A stretch of 64,000 nt of DNA from positions 1 through 64,000 of the forward strand of contig CANMQX010000008.1 in NCBI GenBank assembly GCA_947500135.1, written 5' to 3'. Shown one piece after another: positions 54,832 through 64,000 of the stretch. Every line of letters starts with the position of its first letter. The stretch's first letter is position 1. A program made the translations under genes and the position numbers. The notes below the pieces were generated by a model. That model saw only the letters and a list, made by a program, of their open reading frames with translations. It made no database searches and had not been told where the DNA came from. This stretch comes from an uncultured Paracoccaceae bacterium (GTDB lineage Bacteria > Pseudomonadota > Alphaproteobacteria > Rhodobacterales > Rhodobacteraceae).

Positions 54832-55218
54832 TTATTGCTGGATGCTTTCCAGATAATCGGTCAGTACCAACAGCCGCATTGGCACCGGTGTGCCCAAACC
54901 GTCATTCTCGACAATCACCGTATCGCCCATATCGCCAGCACCAAATTCCGGCATGGCCGGGCTGAAATGCGCGCCGCGATCCAAACCATCAATCGTGCTC
55001 ATCACCTGATCACGCGGGAAAACACCGCCATTGCGGGCGGCGATTGTGGTCAGGTCGGGTGGGGCGACAGCCAGACCGCGCGCGGCGGGGCCACCGCCCT
55101 TGCCATCAGCGCCGTGGCAACTCGCACAGCTTTCGTCATAGGCGGTGCGCCCATCAACCGGTTCTTCGACGCAGGCCGCCAGGCCCAGTGCTGCCACGAT
55201 CATCAACATGTTTCGCAT
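54832..55218 (-). CDS. Small c-type cytochrome lipoprotein
   Basis: 128 residues. MRNMLMIVAALGLAAC has a lipobox (LAAC), so the cytochrome is probably tethered to a membrane. Haem motif CASCH in AYDESCASCHGADGKGGG; methionine candidate in SPAMPEFGAG. Paralogue of the soluble cytochrome at 53624. ATG 55218 was preferred to one further upstream because it gives the lipobox at the right distance. No FNR box was seen upstream of this copy. Confidence 0.87.
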   Translation of the reverse strand: MRNMLMIVAALGLAACVEEPVDGRTAYDESCASCHGADGKGGGPAARGLAVAPPDLTTIAARNGGVFPRDQVMSTIDGLDRGAHFSPAMPEFGAGDMGDTVIVENDGLGTPVPMRLLVLTDYLESIQQ

Positions 55219-55363
55219 GCTCTGCCTCCTTGTTTTCAGACACGTTAACAAAGACACCGATGCCCGACCATGATCTAACGCAAAGACCGCATGATCCGGC
55301 TTGCGATTTCTTGCCGAGGCTGTTCCAAATCAGGCAGACGCCGGAAATCGCAAAGGATCGCCC

Positions 55364-55798
55364 ATGCTACATTACATCTTGATCATGCTTGCAGCGGGGG
55401 TCGGCATCCCGGTTCTGGCGGCGCTGAACGCAGCATTGGGGCGGCATATCGGATCACCTGCGGTGGCAGCCACAGTGCTTTTTGTCGTGGCGCTTGGCAC
55501 GGCGGCTGCGGTGGCCCTGCTAACCAATCCCGGCGCGGTGTCCAAGCTGGCGAGCGCACCAAAACACCTGTTTCTGGCAGGCACATTGGTGGCGTTCTAT
55601 GTGCTGTCGATCACATGGATCGCGCCGACAATGGGCGTGGGCAATGCGGTGTTTTTCGTTCTGCTGGGGCAGCTGATATCCGCAGCTGCGATTGATCACT
55701 TCGGCCTGTTCAACGCGCAGATATCGCCGCTGACGCTGACGCGGGCGGCGGGAATTGCACTGATGGCGGCAGGGGTTTTTGTTACCCAGAAAGCGTAA
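55364..55798 (+). CDS. DMT superfamily membrane protein (YdcZ-like)
   Basis: 144 residues, five membrane segments, with the DMT/YdcZ features MLAAGVGIPVLAALNAALGRHIGSP at the start and TWIAPTMGVGNAVFFVLLGQLISAAAIDHFG. Half-size relative to ten-helix DMT transporters, so it may act as a dimer. Substrate unknown. AAAGGATC precedes ATG 55364. The last 17 bases overlap the end of the convergent dehydrogenase gene. Confidence 0.87.
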   Translation: MLHYILIMLAAGVGIPVLAALNAALGRHIGSPAVAATVLFVVALGTAAAVALLTNPGAVSKLASAPKHLFLAGTLVAFYVLSITWIAPTMGVGNAVFFVLLGQLISAAAIDHFGLFNAQISPLTLTRAAGIALMAAGVFVTQKA

Positions 55799-56756
55799 GT
55801 ACCTGATCCCATAGCGCATCGGGCACATTGATTTCCGTCATCGCGGGCCGGTCGGCACCCGGAATGCGCGCACCCTCCTGCGCCATCACGGCGTCAGCCA
55901 CACGGGCAAAACGGTCCGCAAAATCAGTATGATAGGTGCCCGGATCCATCAGGATGTAAAACTGACCCAGCCCGTGCGGCGGCCCATCTGGCAGCTTCAG
56001 GCCGCCCACATCCAGCGAATTGACCGATCCGGTCATACCTGCGGCCAAAAGTTCGGCCATCAACCCAAAACCCCAGCCCTTGTAGCCGCCCGCGCTGACC
56101 AGCGCGCCTTTCAGCGCGGCCTCGGGGTCCGTCGTCGACTGGCCGTCTGCATCCACGGCCCAACCCAGCGGGATCGCCTCACCCGCAGCCTTGGCCATGG
56201 TAATCTTGCCCAAGGCCACAGCAGAGGTTGAGAAATCGAAATGCAGCGCCGGCTTGTCAGCGCCTGGCACGGTCATCGCAATCGGGTTGGTGCCAATCAC
56301 CGCCTTGTTGCCACCCGGCGGGGCCACAACAGGGGAGGCATTGGTAAAGCCAATCCCGATCAACCCTTCGGCAGCGATCTGTTCGGTGAAATACCCCAGC
56401 GAGGTGCAGGTATGGGCGTGGGCCACAGCCAATGTGGCGACGCCATTTTCGCGGGCGGTCTGGATCGCCTCTGGCAGCGCCATTGCGAACGCATACTGGG
56501 CAAAACCGAATTGCGCGTCCGACAAAACCGCAGCCGGGCGGGGTTTGCTGACAACCGGGTCAACATCACCTTTGACACGACCAGATCGCAACTGGGTACA
56601 ATAGCTTTCCAGATAATAAAGCCCGCAAATCACATTGCCCAACGCCTCTGCCCGTGCCACCGCGCGAGCCACGGATCGGGCCTGTTGGTTCGCTGCACCA
56701 TTGGCGGTCAACGCGGCAAAGCTGCGTTCCTCAATCTCGGTCACTGATACTTTCAT
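55782..56756 (-). CDS. Malate/L-lactate/ureidoglycolate dehydrogenase family (Ldh2) oxidoreductase
   Basis: 324 residues with the features of the Ldh2/MdhC-like family: catalytic and cofactor segments [14 protein letters not shown] and [25 protein letters not shown], then [13 protein letters not shown] and [18 protein letters not shown]. The NAD(P)-dependent enzymes reduce 2-oxoacids or related compounds; the substrate is not predictable (malate, delta-piperidine-2-carboxylate and others occur in the family). Its stop overlaps the lolD start region by four bases, but a functional link is unlikely. Confidence 0.9.
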   Translation of the reverse strand: MKVSVTEIEERSFAALTANGAANQQARSVARAVARAEALGNVICGLYYLESYCTQLRSGRVKGDVDPVVSKPRPAAVLSDAQFGFAQYAFAMALPEAIQTARENGVATLAVAHAHTCTSLGYFTEQIAAEGLIGIGFTNASPVVAPPGGNKAVIGTNPIAMTVPGADKPALHFDFSTSAVALGKITMAKAAGEAIPLGWAVDADGQSTTDPEAALKGALVSAGGYKGWGFGLMAELLAAGMTGSVNSLDVGGLKLPDGPPHGLGQFYILMDPGTYHTDFADRFARVADAVMAQEGARIPGADRPAMTEINVPDALWDQVLTLSG

Positions 56757-57436
56757 GATATCTCCAATATACCCGCCGTCAGGCGCACCTGCCGGTCCAT
56801 CCGGGCCGCAAGGTCAAGGTTATGCGTGGCAATCACCGCCGCCAACCCGGTGTCGCGGACCAGTGTCATCAGCGCGCCAAAAACCTTGTCAGACGTTTCG
56901 GGGTCAAGGTTGCCAGTCGGTTCATCTGCCAGCAAAAGTGCCGGTTCATTGGCCAGCGCCCGGCAAAACGCCACCCGCTGCTGTTCACCGCCAGACAAGG
57001 CCGCCGGGCGGTGCGTGGCACGTTCGGCCACGCCGACCTTGTCCAGCAACGCCATGGCCCGCGCCTGCGCATCCTTTTCGCTGACCCCGTTGGCCAGTTG
57101 CGGCAATACGATATTTTCCAGCGCCGTAAATTCCGGCAGCAAATGATGGAACTGATAGATAAATCCGACAGTCGCGCGACGCACCGCCGTGCGCCTGCGA
57201 TCCGACAGGCGGGTCATATCCTCACCCGCGATCTGCACCGTCCCCTGATCAGGCGTATCCAGCAGCCCGGCAGTATGCAGCAAAGTCGATTTACCGGCGC
57301 CAGACGGGGCAACCAGCGCGACGACTTCACCGGGCTGGACCGCCAGATCAATGCCTTGCAACACCTGCACTTCGTTCGGCTTGCCGTGATTATAGGCCTT
57401 GGTCAGACCGGACAGTTCCAGCGTGGGATTACTCAT
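56753..57436 (-). CDS. lolD: Lipoprotein-releasing ABC transporter ATPase LolD
   Basis: 227 residues: Walker [12 protein letters not shown], the LolD/MacB-like Q-loop [18 protein letters not shown], signature [15 protein letters not shown] and Walker [13 protein letters not shown]. It drives release of lipoproteins from the inner membrane with the permease encoded just upstream. ATG 57436 ([10 protein letters not shown]) overlaps the permease stop by eight bases. Confidence 0.95.
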   Translation of the reverse strand: MSNPTLELSGLTKAYNHGKPNEVQVLQGIDLAVQPGEVVALVAPSGAGKSTLLHTAGLLDTPDQGTVQIAGEDMTRLSDRRRTAVRRATVGFIYQFHHLLPEFTALENIVLPQLANGVSEKDAQARAMALLDKVGVAERATHRPAALSGGEQQRVAFCRALANEPALLLADEPTGNLDPETSDKVFGALMTLVRDTGLAAVIATHNLDLAARMDRQVRLTAGILEIS

Positions 57437-58697
57437 AGCGCAGCGCCTCAACCGGGTTCATGCGGGCCGCACGGCGGGCCGGGAAGATCGTGATAATCCA
57501 TGACAGACCCAATGAGAGCGACATCGCCTTGATCACGTCAGACAGATGCAATTCGGCGGGCACATTGTAGATCCCCCGGATCGACGGATCCCAGACGCCA
57601 CCCCCGGACACATAATTCACAAGGCTGAAAATCTGGTCGACATAGATTGCAAACAGGCAACCCAGTACGACCCCAAAGAACGTGCCGATGGTGCCAATCC
57701 CCGCCCCGCAGATAAAGAAAATGCGCAGGATCGAACCCTCGGTCAGGCCCATGGTGCGCAGAATGCCCACATCGCGCCCTTTGTTTTTCACCAGCATAAT
57801 CAAGCCACTAATGATGTTCATCGATGCGACCAGCACAAGGATCGACAGGATGATGAACATCACATTGTCCTCGATCGTCAGCGCCCGCAGGAACCGGCCC
57901 ACCCTGTCCTGCCAGCTATAGGCCCACAGGCCCGGGCCAGCGATATTGGCGATGGGTTGTTTCAGCTCTTCGGACTGGTTGATATCGTCCAGCCGCACCT
58001 CCAGCTCATCCACCACCCCGTCACGGTTAAAGATCAGCTGGGCCACGTCAAAGGGCAGATAGGCACGGACCTGATCAATCTGATAGCGGCCCGTGGAAAA
58101 GATGAACACCACGTCATAGGCATTGCGGCGCAGTGACCGTCCAGCCGGGCTGTTCGTGCCCGCCCTTGTGGTGACGACCAACCGATCCCCAATCGTCAGC
58201 CCCAGATTATCCGCCAAGGCAGACCCAAGGGCGATCCCATTCGGCAGGTCATCAATATTACCGATGGTCCGCTCGCTTTGCACAATCGCGTCAGAGGCTT
58301 TCAGGTCTTCCAGCCGGATGCCATAAATGTCGGCCAGCGCCAGCCGCCCGGTGCTGCCTTCGGCCATGGACTGGCCCCGGATCAGGGGGGCCACGCTGGC
58401 CACACCATCAATGGTCATGATCCGCTCTGACATCTCCTCATATCCGGTGATGACCTCGCGCGGCTGCACGACTGACACATGGGCATTGGCGCCTACGATG
58501 GTGTCAATGAATTCCGCACGGAACCCGGACCGCACAGCGAGCGTAGCAATCAGGGCAAACACGGCCAACGTGACCCCGATCAGGCTGATCCATGTCATCA
58601 CGCTGACGCCGCCCTCTGCACGTTTGGCGCGAATATAGCGCCAGGCGATCATCCATTCGAATTTGGAAAACGGGGCGGTGTGTTTCACCAATGCCAT
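57429..58697 (-). CDS. lolE: Lipoprotein-releasing ABC transporter permease LolC/E
   Basis: 422 residues, FtsX-like topology: one N-terminal membrane segment ([20 protein letters not shown]), a large periplasmic domain (about 60-270) and three C-terminal segments with [24 protein letters not shown] and [19 protein letters not shown] single LolC/E-type permease gene stands next to lolD, so a homodimer is plausible; the name lolE is by convention and lolC would fit equally well. Confidence 0.94.
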   Translation of the reverse strand: MALVKHTAPFSKFEWMIAWRYIRAKRAEGGVSVMTWISLIGVTLAVFALIATLAVRSGFRAEFIDTIVGANAHVSVVQPREVITGYEEMSERIMTIDGVASVAPLIRGQSMAEGSTGRLALADIYGIRLEDLKASDAIVQSERTIGNIDDLPNGIALGSALADNLGLTIGDRLVVTTRAGTNSPAGRSLRRNAYDVVFIFSTGRYQIDQVRAYLPFDVAQLIFNRDGVVDELEVRLDDINQSEELKQPIANIAGPGLWAYSWQDRVGRFLRALTIEDNVMFIILSILVLVASMNIISGLIMLVKNKGRDVGILRTMGLTEGSILRIFFICGAGIGTIGTFFGVVLGCLFAIYVDQIFSLVNYVSGGGVWDPSIRGIYNVPAELHLSDVIKAMSLSLGLSWIITIFPARRAARMNPVEALRYE

Positions 58698-58772
58698 GAC
58701 TGCTCCGGGTTGCGATTTGCGCGCAAACTGGGGGCTGTGGGGTCAATGGTCAAGCAGGCATATAGCGGCGGG

Positions 58773-59393
58773 TCAAACAGATGCGAGGTATTGCGCAACT
58801 GTGGCTGCTGTTTGCGCGGGTTGCGTGGGGACGCTGGTGAATTGCAGGTGATTATCCAGCTTGACCTGACAAGGGCGGGCCAACATCCGGTTCACGATCC
58901 CGATTGCCATCGTGTCACTGGTGACGCCGGGGTCCAGCACGACCTGCCCACCCGACGGGTGACGGCGCGAACATTGCCGACCGTTGGCCGGGGTCACCGT
59001 GTATTCAAAATGATAGTCATCCTCTGCCGGAACCGACCGATTGGCATCAAAGATCGCGGCAACAGCAGCTTGACTATCGGCCTGCCCAAGGGCGCGATGC
59101 ACATCCACACGTGGCCCCGCAACACGGCGGCCCGCCTGGTTGCGGGTATCATCCTGATCAAAGAACATATGCCGTTTTTCGCTTTGCGTGATATCGATCA
59201 ACGGCCCATGGCCATGCATTGTCCGTATGCGACCACAAAGACTTGCAGAGTTCAGGCAGGTCAGCCCACCAAACGCGAAATAGAATGTCGGCGCACGGCC
59301 TTGTTTGTAAGTGGCGAAACAATAACTCTCGGATCGAAACAACTGCATCATCTTGAACCGGGTCGCGAGCGGGACGTCATCCATTGTGGACAT
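58773..59393 (-). CDS. Hypothetical protein
   Basis: 206 residues, no signal peptide or membrane segment, three or four cysteines. I recognise no domain. It starts MSTMDDVPLATRFKMMQLFR at ATG 59393 with GGAGA about eight bases upstream. The mid-section (FEYTVTPANGRQCSRRHPSG) and C terminus (ARPCQVKLDNHLQFTS) look like a compact soluble protein. It lies alone between lolE and the ThuA gene, 100 bases after the latter on the same strand. Confidence 0.65.
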   Translation of the reverse strand: MSTMDDVPLATRFKMMQLFRSESYCFATYKQGRAPTFYFAFGGLTCLNSASLCGRIRTMHGHGPLIDITQSEKRHMFFDQDDTRNQAGRRVAGPRVDVHRALGQADSQAAVAAIFDANRSVPAEDDYHFEYTVTPANGRQCSRRHPSGGQVVLDPGVTSDTMAIGIVNRMLARPCQVKLDNHLQFTSVPTQPAQTAATVAQYLASV

Positions 59394-59493
59394 GGCAAAT
59401 CTCCAATATACAGCGCCCAGACGAATTTGGCGCTGCTCCAAGGAGGACTCTACCGATCAGCGTGCGAACCCGCTGTGCGCAAAGTCACAAAAC

Positions 59494-60198
59494 CTACCAA
59501 TGATTGCCTGGCGATTGCAGTGGCGTCAGATCGCCGCCCGCAGCCTTGCCCGCCGCCGCCCAGATCAGCCCCCGCCGCAACATCTCATAAGCTGGACCAT
59601 CAGCAATCACATCGGGCTGATGGCCCAGCGCGTTATAGTATACCCGGCCCAAACCCCATTTGCGGCTCCAAACAACGGGCATATCCACCGGACCATTGGG
59701 GCTGTGATACCAGTCCACAACATCGGTGCGGGTGGTCGCCAGTACATTGTTGGACGGATCCAAATGCAGGTAATATTGCTCGCTTTGCACGTCAAAATCC
59801 GCAAGATCCGCCACCAACGGATCGTCTGACGTGATATTGACCCGATACCGCACCCCGTCACCGCCCGGATGCGCCACCCAATTCGCCCCGGTCATGAATT
59901 GCCATAGCGGGCTGGAGCGGAACGCGTCACACATGCCGCCATGACAGCCCGCAATGCCGGTGCCATGGGCCACCGCCTCTGATACATTGGTGGCGGCCTC
60001 ACGGCTCAGCACCCCATCGGTCCAGACCGGCACGATCAGATCCAGCGCGCGCAGCGCCTGCGCATCGTCAAAGCAATCAAGGCTATCAGTCACCGTCACA
60101 GTCATGCCAGCTTCGGTCAGCATATCCCGGAAAATTGCCGCAACCTTGTCGGGCGCATGGCCATCCCAGCCACCCCAAACGATCAATGCATCGCTCAT
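59494..60198 (-). CDS. ThuA-like domain protein (trehalose utilisation type)
   Basis: 234 residues, glutamine amidotransferase-like fold: ALIVWGGWDGHAPDKVAAIF at the start, IAGCHGGMCDAFR around the elbow position, and EQYYLHLDPSNNVLATT, PVVWSRKWGLGRVYYNALGH, both typical of ThuA. Family members act in trehalose or other sugar catabolism in rhizobia, but the reaction is not well defined. It overlaps the DUF2937 gene by four bases. Confidence 0.92.
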   Translation of the reverse strand: MSDALIVWGGWDGHAPDKVAAIFRDMLTEAGMTVTVTDSLDCFDDAQALRALDLIVPVWTDGVLSREAATNVSEAVAHGTGIAGCHGGMCDAFRSSPLWQFMTGANWVAHPGGDGVRYRVNITSDDPLVADLADFDVQSEQYYLHLDPSNNVLATTRTDVVDWYHSPNGPVDMPVVWSRKWGLGRVYYNALGHQPDVIADGPAYEMLRRGLIWAAAGKAAGGDLTPLQSPGNHW

Positions 60199-60800
60199 CT
60201 GCGTACTCCTGCAAGCTTTGGTAGCGGGTTTGGGGCCTCAGCCACCAGTGTCGGGCGGGCGACCGGTGGATTGACCCGCACACCCGGTTCGCGGCGCGAC
60301 GGCGTTGGCTTGCGGCGGATCAAGCGACGCAAGGGGGCGGCCAATGCCGCAAGGGTCGCGGCCAACGCCACCCACCCGGCCAGGAACCCAACCCCGGCGG
60401 ATGCGGCACCCGCCGTGCTGATCGGCATGGCCGGTGTGAAATCACCCCAAACCGCCCATAATGTTGGACCGTCAGCCAGGCGGTGCGGCATCGCGATACG
60501 CTGCAATGGCGACGCGGCACGCAGGGCAATCAGATTGTCCGACAGGCGGGCATGCCGGGCAAACATCGCGCGCATATCCGCCTGATGCCGTTCCTGAAAA
60601 GCGGAGGCTGACAAATCCTGCAACGCCTCTTCGCGCCCCATGCCTTCAGCCAAAGCGGCGGCATCAAACGCCTTCACCTCAACAGTCAGAGCATCCACCT
60701 GCCCAGCCAGCCGTTGCAGATATTGCTGTGAAAATTCAGGATATTGCGACAGGCCCGCCGCACCGGCCAGACCACCCGCCAAACACAGAACCCGGATCAT
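60195..60800 (-). CDS. DUF2937 family membrane protein
   Basis: 201 residues. The hallmark SQYPEFSQQYLQRLAGQVDAL follows a short N-terminal hydrophobic segment; a second membrane segment (about 130-152, AGVGFLAGWVALAATLAALAA) precedes a basic, proline-rich tail. Function unknown; the middle is helical and may be periplasmic. Start ATG 60800. The stop is fused to the ThuA start (ATGA). Confidence 0.87.
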   Translation of the reverse strand: MIRVLCLAGGLAGAAGLSQYPEFSQQYLQRLAGQVDALTVEVKAFDAAALAEGMGREEALQDLSASAFQERHQADMRAMFARHARLSDNLIALRAASPLQRIAMPHRLADGPTLWAVWGDFTPAMPISTAGAASAGVGFLAGWVALAATLAALAAPLRRLIRRKPTPSRREPGVRVNPPVARPTLVAEAPNPLPKLAGVRR

Positions 60801-61112
60801 GCGCGAACCCTCGCGCCATTCATGTCATACATCTGCTGCCTCGGATCGTTTTTTACGAAGATAGCAGAGATCGCACGGCGCGTTAATGACAAACTGAACG
60901 CCGTACAGACAGGTGCTTGCCGCGCAACACGAAATTCGGGCGCCCTTGATTGAGAAATATCCCGCACTGCAATGTCCGACCGCCAGCCGTCGTCAAACTA
61001 ATGCAAAATCGTCTCAAACCCGCCGCAAATTGGACACGGATAGCGTATTGAACGCCGCTAACCATGTTCAACTGGCGATTGCGCCAACACCAGCCAAAGA
61101 GACGATATTGCA
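60801..61112. other. Divergent promoter region, no gene seen
   Basis: 312 bases between the DUF2937 gene (minus) and the surface-lipoprotein gene (plus). I find no open reading frame of note, no tRNA and no strong palindrome. It presumably holds both promoters. Confidence 0.6.
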
Positions 61113-61793
61113 ATGAAGAAACTGACATTCCTCGCCGTCCTGTCCCTGCTTTCCGCTTGTGCAGGTGGCGGCTCCGACAGTGCTGCTGATAGTGCCACAG
61201 ATAATGTTACCTCTGCATCCAGCCGCGCGGTTGAAATGGCGGTGAGTGGTGGAGAGATCATCCCTTATACTATCGGGGATGGATACCGTCTTGCCAAAGA
61301 CGGTTCTTATTTTGACAACCTCGACGTTCCAACTCCGGGAAATATCGCAGGGGAACAACTGATATTGACAGGAAACGCCGGATACATAGGTGCATTGTTT
61401 ACTGGCGATGATGTCATGATCGCGGCCGCTGGTGCTAGAACTGGTTCTGCTGCTGAGGCGTTTTCCATCATTGATGGAACGACAGAGGCATTGCCTACAG
61501 GCAATGTCACCTATCAGGGGCACTATACAGTGGCGACCGACAACGCGATCGCGGGTCACAGTGCGCTGGACCTGCAATATGCCTTTTTCAACAACACGTT
61601 GATCGGCACGTCAGAGGATAGCCGCCTCGACGTTTATGGCGTTGTCGACAATAACGGTGTCGTCTCTGGCAGGGTCGATTTCGACGGGACAGAGATGGAT
61701 ATCGAAGGTGGTATCTATGGCAGCAACGCTGATGAGGTTGCCGCAGGCTTCAACAACACTAACCTCGGCGGTTACTTCTACGGTAAACGGTAG
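61113..61793 (+). CDS. Putative surface lipoprotein with TbpB-like barrel
   Basis: 226 residues. Signal sequence with lipobox LLSAC (MKKLTFLAVLSLLSACAGGG), a Ser/Asp/Ala-rich spacer and then a glycine-rich beta-domain (about 110-226): PTGNVTYQGHYTVATDNAI, SGRVDFDGTEMDIEGGIYGSNADEVAAGF and the ending GGYFYGKR. The last part is the pattern of transferrin-binding-protein-like (TbpB, factor H-binding) barrels. A ligand is not predictable. It is a single gene with its own presumed promoter. Confidence 0.8.
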   Translation: MKKLTFLAVLSLLSACAGGGSDSAADSATDNVTSASSRAVEMAVSGGEIIPYTIGDGYRLAKDGSYFDNLDVPTPGNIAGEQLILTGNAGYIGALFTGDDVMIAAAGARTGSAAEAFSIIDGTTEALPTGNVTYQGHYTVATDNAIAGHSALDLQYAFFNNTLIGTSEDSRLDVYGVVDNNGVVSGRVDFDGTEMDIEGGIYGSNADEVAAGFNNTNLGGYFYGKR

Positions 61794-61893
61794 TCGCCGT
61801 CGGCGATGGTTGGCCGAACATTGCGAAAGCGGGTCTCACCGCGCCTTGGCAACGCCGGTCACACCGTCCGAAAACGTAGTCTGATGGGGAATG

Positions 61894-62457
61894 CTAACCG
61901 CTATTTTCCCGCAGCCAATCCATTACGTTATCCGCATCGCTATCGGGTGGGAAAACCGGATAGAACACTTTCTTGATCTCTCCATCACGGATGATCATCG
62001 TCAGGCGTTTATGTAAAGACTTCCCTTCAACCTCCAGCCCCGGCAGGTCCATCGCTTCGCCAAACACACCCTTGGCATCTGACAAAAGCGGGAATGGCAG
62101 ATGCAGCCGCTCTGCCGCCTCTGCCTGATAAGACGTGTCCTGTACCGACAGGCCAAACAAATGATCGACACCGTGACCCTGCAATTCGGCATAATGGTCA
62201 CGAAACGCACAGGATTGCGGCGTGCAACCCCGTGCGCCGGGAATGTCATCCCAGCCATCTGGCAGGTCCCGGTCGGGCCGGCCTGTCATCGGGTAGATAT
62301 AGATCACAGCCCAACCGCGCAGTTTTGACAGGTTGACCGACCGGCCATCGGTTGCAGGCAAAGCCACATCCGCCAGCGCCATGCCTTCCAGATGGTCGGC
62401 GCGCCCATCGTCAGACGGGGCGGGGATCAGGGACCAGTCAACCTCAGTCAGGCTCAT
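61894..62457 (-). CDS. Peroxiredoxin (BCP/PrxQ-like)
   Basis: 187 residues. The thioredoxin-fold redox motif is [13 protein letters not shown], with cysteines spaced C-x4-C as in BCP/PrxQ proteins, preceded by [16 protein letters not shown]. It reduces peroxides at the cost of thiols. [10 protein letters not shown] at ATG 62457 was chosen; its start overlaps the proS stop (ATGA). A longer in-frame reading to 62592 lies within proS and was rejected. Confidence 0.88.
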   Translation of the reverse strand: MSLTEVDWSLIPAPSDDGRADHLEGMALADVALPATDGRSVNLSKLRGWAVIYIYPMTGRPDRDLPDGWDDIPGARGCTPQSCAFRDHYAELQGHGVDHLFGLSVQDTSYQAEAAERLHLPFPLLSDAKGVFGEAMDLPGLEVEGKSLHKRLTMIIRDGEIKKVFYPVFPPDSDADNVMDWLRENSG

Positions 62458-63794
62458 GCGATACCTTTGTAAATCTGGGCGATGCGTTCCACCGCCTGTT
62501 CGGGTGGCATTTCTTCGCTGGTCCCGCTGCGGCGGCTGGTCAGTTCCACCACCCCGTTTTTCAGACCGCGCGGACCAACGGTAATCCGCCATGGCAGCCC
62601 GATCATATCCATCGTGCCAAACTTGGCCCCCGCCCGTTCATCGCGGTCATCATAGAGCGGATCAAGACCCAGCGCTTTCAGGCTGTCATAAATCGCGTCA
62701 CAAGCGGCGTCCGCCTCTGCATCGCCGGATTTCATGTTCAGGATACCACAATGGAACGGGGTGACCTGTTCGGGCCAGATGATGCCCTTGTCATCATGAC
62801 TGGCTTCGATAATCGCCCCAATCAGGCGCGATACACCAATCCCGTGCGACCCCATATGGACCGGCACCTTGTTGCCTTTGCCATCATCCACCTCGGCCTT
62901 CATAACCTCGGAATATTTTGTCCCGAAATAGAAGATCTGACCAACTTCGATCCCGCGCGCGGTGCGGCGACGCTCCTCGGGGACCTCTGCAAAGATGCTG
63001 TCATCATGGGTTTCATCCGTGCGGGCGTAGGGGGCCGTCCATTCATCGAAAATCGCCTGACACTGCGCGACGCTGCCATAATCCACGGCCCGGTCGCCCA
63101 GATGCAAATCAGTCACCGCGCTGTCATAAAACACTTCGGATTCGCCCGTTTCGGCCAGCACAAGGAATTCATGGGTGTAATCGCCGCCAATCGGGCCACC
63201 ATCCGCCTGCATCGGAATGGCCTTCAGCCCCATCCGTTCATAGGTGCGCAGATAGCTGACCAGATGGCGGTTATAGGCGTGCAGCGCGTCATCCTTGGTC
63301 AGGTCGAAATTATAGCCATCCTTCATGAAAAATTCACGGCCACGCATAACGCCGAAACGGGGGCGGACCTCATCCCGGAATTTCCACTGGATGTGGTAAA
63401 GGGTCAGGGGCAGTTCCTTGTAGCTGCCGATATGGCTGCGAAAGATATCGGTGATCAGTTCCTCATTGGTCGGACCATAAAGCATATCGCGACCATGCCG
63501 GTCCTCGATCCGCAGCATCTCGCGGCCATAGTCGTTATAGCGCCCGCTTTCCTGCCACAGCTCTGCAGGTTGCAAGGTGGGCATCAGCATCGGCAGATGG
63601 CCCGCGCGCTGCTGTTCCTCATGCACGATGTTTTCCAGCTTGCGCAGCACCTTGAAACCCATCGGCAACCACGAATAAATGCCCGCGCTGGCCTGTTTGA
63701 TCATGCCCGCCTGCAGCATATAGCGATGGCTGACAATCTGCGCCTCGCGCGGCGTTTCTTTGAGAACTGGCAGAAAATAGCGGCTCAGGCGCAT
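62454..63794 (-). CDS. proS: Prolyl-tRNA synthetase
   Basis: 446 residues, a class II synthetase of the short alphaproteobacterial type without the YbaK-like editing insertion. Motif 1-2 region [21 protein letters not shown] and motif 2 [20 protein letters not shown], then the C-terminal motif 3 [14 protein letters not shown] and anticodon domain. It charges tRNA-Pro. Start ATG 63794. The peroxiredoxin gene follows in a four-base overlap. Confidence 0.97.
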   Translation of the reverse strand: MRLSRYFLPVLKETPREAQIVSHRYMLQAGMIKQASAGIYSWLPMGFKVLRKLENIVHEEQQRAGHLPMLMPTLQPAELWQESGRYNDYGREMLRIEDRHGRDMLYGPTNEELITDIFRSHIGSYKELPLTLYHIQWKFRDEVRPRFGVMRGREFFMKDGYNFDLTKDDALHAYNRHLVSYLRTYERMGLKAIPMQADGGPIGGDYTHEFLVLAETGESEVFYDSAVTDLHLGDRAVDYGSVAQCQAIFDEWTAPYARTDETHDDSIFAEVPEERRRTARGIEVGQIFYFGTKYSEVMKAEVDDGKGNKVPVHMGSHGIGVSRLIGAIIEASHDDKGIIWPEQVTPFHCGILNMKSGDAEADAACDAIYDSLKALGLDPLYDDRDERAGAKFGTMDMIGLPWRITVGPRGLKNGVVELTSRRSGTSEEMPPEQAVERIAQIYKGIA

Positions 63795-64000
63795 GGATGT
63801 CCCCTTGGGTTAGGTCTGTTCAGCAGGTTTAGGGCGCATACCAAACAGTGACAAGCGACAACCAACATATGACCAACGCAGATGTTTGGGGGGAAATGCG
63901 CGCATGTTCTGGATGCTATTTTTCTGACAGACCGCGATGATCCGCTGCGCGCCACAGCAACCACTCCTGAGGTTAAATCTATACGAAACACATTTCCGGC
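63795..64000. other. Upstream region of proS to window end, no gene seen
   Basis: 206 bases. Short reading frames are present on both strands but none has a ribosome binding site or recognisable product. It should contain the proS promoter. Confidence 0.5.

Noticed and set aside
58479..59834. 451-codon plus-strand open frame across lolE, the hypothetical gene and the ThuA gene
   Set aside because: It spans the ends of several minus-strand genes with good starts and motifs, and its own translation has no recognisable domain.
62352..63851. 499-codon open frame on the plus strand opposite proS
   Set aside because: It is the antisense shadow of a clear prolyl-tRNA synthetase gene; high G+C codon bias keeps the opposite frame open. 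No ribosome binding site or family match.
63785..63991. 68-codon minus-strand frame at the window end
   Set aside because: It overlaps the proS start region, has no binding site and an Arg/Cys-rich composition typical of a random frame.

Overview
The window looks like chromosomal DNA of an alphaproteobacterium of the Rhodobacteraceae, probably the Roseobacter group. The reasons are the ethylmalonyl-CoA pathway genes (ccr, ecm, mch, mcl2) placed around sdh, mdh, suc and lpd, a luxR-luxI pair with CtrA-type boxes, a short prolyl-tRNA synthetase without the insertion domain, and families typical of the group (TIGR02300, TIGR02186, DUF1194, DUF2937, NnrU). No prophage, insertion sequence or CRISPR array was seen.

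Layout. 1-1843: a gene tail with terminator, then a NifU-like protein, tsaB and rimI. 2014-7975: a nucleoside-type ABC uptake operon (BMP binding protein, ATPase, two permeases with an uncharacterised 140-residue protein between them) ending in a purine-nucleoside phosphorylase. 8111-12010: TauE/SafE exporter plus TIGR02186 partner, an SDR enzyme and a RecD-like helicase. 12051-13787: quorum-sensing block (luxI, luxR, a small conserved-looking gene) with two CtrA-type boxes. 13949-20123: crotonyl-CoA carboxylase/reductase, a PlsB-like acyltransferase, ethylmalonyl-CoA mutase, an H-NS-family protein and DeoD. 21188-31889: sdhCDAB with two small lipoprotein genes inside it, then mesaconyl-CoA hydratase, malyl-CoA thioesterase, malate dehydrogenase and small membrane or secreted proteins. 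32055-43085: sucC, sucD, sucA, sucB and lpd, interrupted at several gene junctions by AT-richer genes of unknown function. 43106-47049: sterol desaturase family, TerB-like, GntR regulator, YgjP-like metallopeptidase, TIGR02300.

47155-52548: a tRNA-Ala(GGC) gene followed by a 5.3-kb island that ends in an imperfect copy of the tRNA 3' end. Its only cargo is a tight three-gene operon, hen1 - nucleotidyltransferase - pnkp, which is a bacterial RNA repair system. This is the most unusual part of the window: an RNA-repair cassette that appears to have integrated at a tRNA gene, with an extra nucleotidyltransferase between the two known partners and no integrase left.

52937-63794: DUF1194 protein, two related small c-type cytochromes (one with an FNR-type box upstream), a DMT-family membrane protein, a malate/lactate-type dehydrogenase, lolDE, ThuA, DUF2937, a surface-type lipoprotein, a peroxiredoxin and proS.

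The central metabolic genes fit together. Acetyl-CoA carbon enters the ethylmalonyl-CoA pathway (Ccr, Ecm, Mch, Mcl2) and leaves as malate and succinyl-CoA, which are substrates of the SDH, MDH, SucCD and OGDH genes encoded alongside. A pair of GTGATCAC palindromes with identical 21-bp spacing lies upstream of both sdhC and sucC and suggests a shared regulator.
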